From positions 52,056 through 116,055 of the forward strand of contig JAFDXR010000007.1 of assembly GCA_018267825.1 (NCBI GenBank): a stretch of DNA of 64,000 nt. The letters are read 5' to 3'. Positions within the stretch are counted from its first letter, which is position 1. Each line of letters begins with the position of its first letter. The notes under the pieces are model-generated. The model was not told where the DNA came from. It did no database searches and worked only from the letters and a program-made list of their open reading frames with translations. The DNA is from Bacteroidota bacterium (GTDB taxonomy: Bacteria > Bacteroidota > Bacteroidia > B-17B0 > Aurantibacillaceae). Shown piece by piece: positions 59,561-64,000 of this stretch. The position numbers and the translations under genes were made by a program.

Positions 59561-60466
59561 TTACTTGTTGTTTGCCTTTTTTCGATATTCAAGTGGAGTA
59601 ATCCCTACATGCTTTTTAAAGAATTTGCCAAAATTAGTGGGGTCGGAGAATTGAAGATTATAAGCAATCTCTGCTATATCAAAATCCGTATATTGTATAA
59701 GTGATTTAGCCTCTGCAACAATTCTATCATTAATGAATGAAAGGGCATTTTTACCGGAAACCGTCTTTATAGTTTGAGAAAGATAATTAGGGCTGACCGA
59801 CAGAAACTCCGAGTATTCTTCTACTGTTCTTTTTTCCAGATAATAGTTGTTGATAAGCTGAATAAACTTTTGCAGTATTATTTGCTGAGGAGTTGTAAAC
59901 CCTTTTTCCCATTGATTAAAATCAGACACAAAGCTTTTTAATTGATATAGCAGTGCTAGCATTTTTAAAGCGGCTACTGTATGTATTTCAGTCTCATTAC
60001 TTTCTTCGTAAGCTTTAAATACTTCCTCAAAATGAGGAGCAAAATCTCTGAATTTGGATTGGTTTAATTTAAAAAAATTCGTTTGTAAAACATTAAAAAA
60101 CGGAAACTCCTTTTCAAAATTTGGTTTAAAAAAAGAGAAGCACTCTTGTTTAAAATAAATCAGGTAGCCATTTGCGCTATTATCCCTCATAAAACTATAA
60201 AGCAACCCCGGAGATTGAAATACTAAAAAACTATTAAGATTAGTAACATTAGTATCATCATAAATAATTTTAGTTTCACCTGCATTAGTTACTAAGGCAA
60301 TAAAATAAAAGTCTTTTCTAAAGGGTGGTTTATAATTATTTATGGAAACTTCATTTTCTTTCAAACGCAAACAATAAAAATTAGGGTCTTGGGTACTATA
60401 AGATGAGGGAATAGATGCTAAAAACTCATTTATTTCTTTATAAAATGGGATTGTTTTAAGAGCCAT
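59561..60466 (-). CDS. AraC-family transcriptional regulator
   Basis: 301 aa. Cupin-like N-terminal sensor (FYFIALVTNAGETKIIYDDTNVTNLNSFLVFQSPGLLYSF) and a C-terminal AraC domain (VEEYSEFLSVSPNYLSQTIKTVSGKNALSFIND, IAEIAYNLQFSDPTNFGKFFKKHVGITPLEYR). It lies 84 bp before the F420 reductase-like gene and probably controls it. Divergent from the Crp/Fnr gene. Confidence 0.92.
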   Translation of the reverse strand: MALKTIPFYKEINEFLASIPSSYSTQDPNFYCLRLKENEVSINNYKPPFRKDFYFIALVTNAGETKIIYDDTNVTNLNSFLVFQSPGLLYSFMRDNSANGYLIYFKQECFSFFKPNFEKEFPFFNVLQTNFFKLNQSKFRDFAPHFEEVFKAYEESNETEIHTVAALKMLALLYQLKSFVSDFNQWEKGFTTPQQIILQKFIQLINNYYLEKRTVEEYSEFLSVSPNYLSQTIKTVSGKNALSFINDRIVAEAKSLIQYTDFDIAEIAYNLQFSDPTNFGKFFKKHVGITPLEYRKKANNK

Positions 60467-60585
60467 TATTTTTTGATACGCTAATTTTATTGCAATTAAT
60501 AATCAATGTTAGATTTTTTGTATTTTGCTCCCTAAAGGTAAATAAGTATAAATATATTACTTTATATTTATCGAATTTCAAGAAA

Positions 60586-61284
60586 ATGAAAAGTGAATTA
60601 GGATTTGATCTGAGTCAAGAGTTGTTCGAGGCATTAAAGAACACATATAAGCAAACAGAGGGCGAACATTTACCACAGGCTAAGAAATATAAAAAGGGAG
60701 AGAATATATACAAAGAAGGAAACGTCCCTAAAGGGATATTTTTTATCAAGTCAGGAACTGTTAAACTAACACACACATCCCCTTTTAATAAAACTGTTAC
60801 GATACGTTTTGCGTCTAAACACGATTTTATTGGTTATTTATCGTTGATTAAACATTGGGATTATGTTACAACTGCAACAGCAATGGAAGGTAGCCAGGTA
60901 TATTTTATTCCAAAAAAAATATTCACTCAGGTTATTCATAGCGATAATAAGTTTACCGCTATATTATTAGATATTCTTTGTAACAGAATCACAGAATCTG
61001 ATAAAACACTTATTCATATATTAACAAAAGAAGTTATACAACGTTTGGCTTTATTGTTGCTTTCTATAAACCATTCAAAATTAATGGATCCGGGGCATGT
61101 AGATGGTATTATTAGAATTCCTAAAAAGGATTTAGCATCTATCTTAAATATATCAGCAGAAACATTAAGCAGGAATTTAGGGAAACTTTCGAAAGAAAAA
61201 GCGATAAAACTTCAAAATAAAACAAGCATTATTGAGATAATCAGTAAGCAAAAACTTTTGCAGTTAAGTCGTGTTAATGATTAA
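60586..61284 (+). CDS. Crp/Fnr-family transcriptional regulator
   Basis: 232 aa from MKSELGFDLSQEL at 60586. Cyclic-nucleotide-binding-like beta roll (KKYKKGENIYKEGNVPKGIFFIKSGTVKLTHTSP), dimer helix, and HTH_Crp with recognition helix ISAETLSRNLGKL. The E-xx-SR pattern is the one FNR uses to read TTGA. No N-terminal cysteine cluster, so no Fe-S sensor as in E. coli FNR. A matching TTGAC-N4-GTCAA palindrome stands just downstream. Confidence 0.92.
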   Translation: MKSELGFDLSQELFEALKNTYKQTEGEHLPQAKKYKKGENIYKEGNVPKGIFFIKSGTVKLTHTSPFNKTVTIRFASKHDFIGYLSLIKHWDYVTTATAMEGSQVYFIPKKIFTQVIHSDNKFTAILLDILCNRITESDKTLIHILTKEVIQRLALLLLSINHSKLMDPGHVDGIIRIPKKDLASILNISAETLSRNLGKLSKEKAIKLQNKTSIIEIISKQKLLQLSRVND

Positions 61285-61290
61285 TAAGGT

Positions 61291-61334
61291 TTGACTTGGG
61301 TCAAGTGTTTTTCGCAAAAACAAACCTATTTTTG
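61291..61334 (+). promoter_or_regulatory. FNR-type site and promoter of the PAS histidine kinase gene
   Basis: TTGAC-TTGG-GTCAA (61291-61304) is a perfect FNR-type palindrome. TATTTTTG (61327-61334) is an exact -7 box. The palindrome centre would be about 43 bp upstream of the transcription start, the class II activator position. The Crp/Fnr protein encoded just upstream is the likely binder. Confidence 0.65.
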
Positions 61335-61351
61335 AAACACGATTTTTTGAT

Positions 61352-62521
61352 ATGGCTCTGGACTTACTGATTGAGAATAATGAGGTTGCATTTAAGGCTT
61401 TATTTACGCATGCTACGATTGGTATTGTGATAGTTGATTCTAAAGGATTAATTGCTCTTGCAAATCCATTTTTATGTCAATTATTGGGCTATCAGGAAAA
61501 AGAGCTGTCGGGAGAAAATATTTCCATACTCATTCCAAAAAATTTAAGAAAAAAACACCAAAGCCATATAAATAGCTATTTCACTAAGCCACTTAACAGG
61601 CCTATGGGGCAGGGAATGGAGTTGAGGGCATCAAAAAAGAATGGCGAAGAATTGTTTGTGGAAATTAGCTTGTGTAGCTATAACCTGAATAATGAGGCAT
61701 TAGCCGTTGCTTTTATTAGTGACATTTCAAATCAAAAAAGGGAGTCAGAAAAAATCGAGTTATATAAAAATGGTTTAGAAAAGTTAGTTAAAGAACGAAC
61801 AGCAGATTTGAATAATGCGCTTGAAAGAGAAAAAGAATTGGGGAAATTAAAATCTCGCTTTGTTTCGCTTGCCTCTCATGAATTTAGAACTCCGCTTAGT
61901 ACTATACTTTCTTCCACATCACTCATAAATAAGTATAATCAAGACATAGGATCGGAGGACATTACCAGGCATACTACAAGAATAAAAGGCTCTGTTATTA
62001 ATCTTACAAACATTTTAAATGACTTTTTATCCCTTGATAAATTAGAGCAAGGAGCTGTAAAAGTTACCCCTGAAGAGTTTCATTGGGAAGAACTTGTAAA
62101 AGAAGTTTGCGAAGAACTTGAAAATTATTTTAAAGTTGGTCAAATAGTTGAAAAACGCCATACAGGAAGCCCTATTGTAACTACTGATAAAAAGCTTGCG
62201 AAAAATATTTTATTAAACCTTATCTCCAATGCAAGTAAATATTCAGGGGAAAATAAACCCATCACCATTAAAACGGAAGTAGCCAAAAATAAAATTTCAA
62301 TTGAAATATCCGACCGTGGTATAGGAATTCCTATAGAAGAACAAGAAAATCTATTTTCCTTATTCTATAGAGCTTCTAATGTAGGGGCTATTCAAGGTAC
62401 AGGCCTTGGCTTAAATATTGTTTCTAAATATGTTTCCCTTCTTGGAGGTACTATTTCTGTAAATAGTATACCCGATGTTGGTACAACCTTCAATATTAGC
62501 ATAAGTACATTTGAATACTGA
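61352..62521 (+). CDS. PAS-domain sensor histidine kinase
   Basis: 389 aa, no membrane helix. One PAS domain (about 15-130: ATIGIVIVDSKGLIALANPFLCQLLGYQEKEL), a coiled-coil linker, HisKA with LASHEFRTPLSTIL (about residue 178), and HATPase (NLISNASKYSGE, DRGIGIP, GTGLGLNIV). Soluble kinase sensing an internal signal, perhaps oxygen or redox given the FNR-type promoter. The small gene downstream could be its atypical receiver. Confidence 0.93.
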   Translation: MALDLLIENNEVAFKALFTHATIGIVIVDSKGLIALANPFLCQLLGYQEKELSGENISILIPKNLRKKHQSHINSYFTKPLNRPMGQGMELRASKKNGEELFVEISLCSYNLNNEALAVAFISDISNQKRESEKIELYKNGLEKLVKERTADLNNALEREKELGKLKSRFVSLASHEFRTPLSTILSSTSLINKYNQDIGSEDITRHTTRIKGSVINLTNILNDFLSLDKLEQGAVKVTPEEFHWEELVKEVCEELENYFKVGQIVEKRHTGSPIVTTDKKLAKNILLNLISNASKYSGENKPITIKTEVAKNKISIEISDRGIGIPIEEQENLFSLFYRASNVGAIQGTGLGLNIVSKYVSLLGGTISVNSIPDVGTTFNISISTFEY

Positions 62522-62587
62522 TAAACATCCTTTTTTGAACTGAGGAAAATCATATTCAAAGAGTGCATTTCATTTTAGTTTAGCAAC

Positions 62588-62929
62588 ATGAAAGAACCCG
62601 AAAAAGAGGTTTGGGTGTTAACTAAATCTAATTCATTAGCGCAAAACATTGGAGAGTTTTTGAGTATCGATGGAATTGCTACTCGTCTTTTTGATAATAT
62701 CAATCATCTTAAGAGTAGCATAAATGGAAGTATTCCGAAAGCATTTATTTTAGACGAATTGAATAATAATGGTGCTTATTCTGATTTGATTAATTTTTTG
62801 AACCAAAAACACAGGAAAGCAAAAATCATTATTTTGAATAATGATGGTGATAAAAGCAACTATTCGCTTGCGTCAGATTGTTTAGGGCTACCAGTAAGCA
62901 TTGAAGACATTACAGATGCTATTAAATAG
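62588..62929 (+). CDS. Degenerate receiver-like protein
   Basis: 113 aa. Alternating strands and helices like a CheY fold (EVWVLTKSNSLAQNIGEFLSIDGI, KAFILDELNNNG, KAKIIILNNDGDKSN), with Asp in ILDE at the acceptor position but no acidic pair at the N-terminus and no conserved Lys. Probably a pseudo-receiver linked to the preceding kinase (66 bp away). Confidence 0.65.
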   Translation: MKEPEKEVWVLTKSNSLAQNIGEFLSIDGIATRLFDNINHLKSSINGSIPKAFILDELNNNGAYSDLINFLNQKHRKAKIIILNNDGDKSNYSLASDCLGLPVSIEDITDAIK

Positions 62930-63135
62930 CCCTCTGTAGTTTGTTTTCTTTTAGTGCACTTTTTTTACTTTGTCTTCTATGTAGCATTCGTGAATTCTCA
63001 TTTTAAGGAAACTGAGTTGGAGAATTATTCGATATGGTGAGAGTAAAAGTCGATTAGGAAACGTGGAGTTAATCTAGTTAAAAGATAAAATGGATAATTT
63101 TATGGTGTCTCAAACGCATAGTCATTTTGTTCCCC

Positions 63136-63569
63136 TTATTTCGTTTGGTTTTTCTTTTTGAATTTTGAGGATAATAGTAATATTACTGACACTATAAGCA
63201 CCAAAATAAACAAGATAAATGGATTGTAGTGGCTACCATTGTTTGGAAACATGGCCCAACTTAGGTTGTACATGGTATGAAGTAAAATAGCTGCAAATAC
63301 CGACTTTTCATTTTTGTTGTAAGCCCAAACTTAAAGAAATCCTTTTCAATTTTTTCGATACTGTTCGGAAGTGGTTGATTTGTGCAAAATGATTCAAATG
63401 CTTGCATCACTTTAGGAGGTAGTTCATCAAAAGTGCACGTAGTGACATTTTTTATTCCCGATTTTTTCCACCCATTAACACCTGGAATTAGTTCTTGTGA
63501 AAAATTAAAAAAAAATCTTATTGCGGTTGATAACGCAAAAAAGACTAAAATCCAATATTTTAGTTTCAT
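63136..63569 (-). pseudogene. Fused remnant: unknown protein start joined to CPBP protease tail
   Basis: From the ATG at 63569 a frame encodes a membrane-anchored start (KLKYWILVFFALSTAIRFFF, then a soluble part) and ends at 63261. In another frame, 63330-63136 encodes the end of a CPBP-family intramembrane protease (VWAYNKNEKSVFAAILLHTMYNLSW, one more helix, basic tail), with a stop directly before it. The protease body is missing, so a deletion has probably joined two genes. The start overlaps the stop of the next gene upstream. Confidence 0.5.
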
Positions 63570-63571
63570 GG

Positions 63572-63904
63572 TCACTCTTTTGGTCTGGTTTCAGGTTCTA
63601 ACTTCAAATATTTTTTATATTCTTCTTCCGTTAGTAATTGTTGAATTTTTTTATCTCTGTTTTGTGCAATAATTTCAACTTTCTTCCTTTCAGGTCGATT
63701 ACCATTGGCTGACAATTTATCAACTTCAATAAAAAACTCTTTGAAATATGATTTTACTTTTTCACTTCTTTCATTGTTGAGTGATAGAGGTTTGCAAATT
63801 TTCTGGTCAATCATTTTTAGTCTTTCATTGATACTCATTTTAGGTTGTGAAAATGCAGTAACTGCTATTAATATACTAAGAAATGCAATTGTTATTCTCT
63901 TCAT
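63572..63904 (-). CDS. Hypothetical secreted protein, Spy/CpxP-like helices
   Basis: 110 aa from MKRITIAFLSILIAV at 63904, giving a signal peptide that ends near AFSQ. The mature part is all helical and charged (MSINERLKMIDQKICKPLSLNNERSEKVKSYFKEFF, LLTEEEYKKYLKLEPE), like small periplasmic LTxxQ/Spy-type proteins of Bacteroidota. The start choice avoids an unlikely leader read through the intergenic region. Confidence 0.7.
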   Translation of the reverse strand: MKRITIAFLSILIAVTAFSQPKMSINERLKMIDQKICKPLSLNNERSEKVKSYFKEFFIEVDKLSANGNRPERKKVEIIAQNRDKKIQQLLTEEEYKKYLKLEPETRPKE

Positions 63905-64000
63905 ATTTTTTTTGTTTAAATATTGTCTGTCTGTTTTTTTAGCATGAACGCTAACGGTTGGCGGCTTTGCGAAGAAGCGGATTTTTAGCACAAAAGTTCA

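Noticed and set aside
63940..63985. Integron attC site suggested by CTAACGGTTGGCGGC near the window end
   Set aside because: Only part of the sequence is inside the window and no integrase or second site is seen, so I cannot support it.

Overview
The window is chromosomal DNA from a member of the Bacteroidota, probably close to the Chitinophagales or Sphingobacteriales. The evidence is a type IX secretion sorting tail on the first protein, two large TonB-type outer-membrane barrel proteins, LytS-type propeller kinases, and several promoters of the phylum-specific form TTG-N19/20-TAnnTTTG. From about 54 kb onward, and again at 36.1-39.1 kb, the sequence is visibly more A+T-rich than the rest, which suggests acquired or otherwise distinct segments. 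I see no prophage, intact insertion sequence, CRISPR array or rRNA.

Layout. 0-5.6 kb: a secreted LVIVD protein, then a probable light-response cluster (B12-binding MerR regulator, DUF2452 protein, GTP cyclohydrolase I, divergent SRPBCC protein and TspO) around a shared operator region. 4.7-8.6 kb: AraC regulator, aldehyde dehydrogenase, DUF779 protein, Hsp20. 8.6-10.1 kb: a non-coding cluster of palindromic REP-like repeats. 10.3-17.7 kb: lipoprotein, secreted protein, ArsR regulator, NtrC-type response regulator, hybrid histidine kinase. 17.7-26.5 kb: TonB-type barrel protein, membrane protein, universal stress protein, PolX and small stress or housekeeping genes.

26.6-34 kb is the most interesting part. 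It is an RNA-repair locus read on the minus strand: Ro60 (rsr), an intergenic array of tRNA-like RNAs, the RNA ligase rtcB, one more tRNA-like RNA, then two pol-beta-type nucleotidyltransferases. A divergent WYL-domain regulator lies upstream. The same inverted-repeat operator, CTGCGCA-N7-TGCGYAR, stands before the WYL gene, before rsr and before rtcB. Five of the tRNA-like RNAs share a 24-nt header (RTGYCGTW-N8-WTACTTCG). In two of them the variable 8 nt pairs perfectly with a segment at the 3' end, with different sequences in each. The acceptor-like stem is closed by a GCAA tetraloop, so these are tRNA folds with joined ends that open elsewhere (circular permutations). They look like YrlA-class Y RNAs, present as an unusual multi-copy, varied array.

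34-54 kb: DinB protein, Old Yellow Enzyme with a divergent HxlR regulator, an unknown two-gene module with a PD-(D/E)xK-like motif, an ArsR/SRPBCC/VOC operon, a second TonB-type barrel protein, a SET-domain protein, an Rrf2 regulator with two matching operators next to a broken thioesterase gene and two YeeE/YedE halves, two degenerate tRNA-like elements, and a LytS/LytTR pair. 54-64 kb: A+T-rich, with an EI24 protein, SDR, F420-type reductase, three AraC or Crp-type regulators, a PAS histidine kinase with an FNR-like site in front, and several decayed genes.
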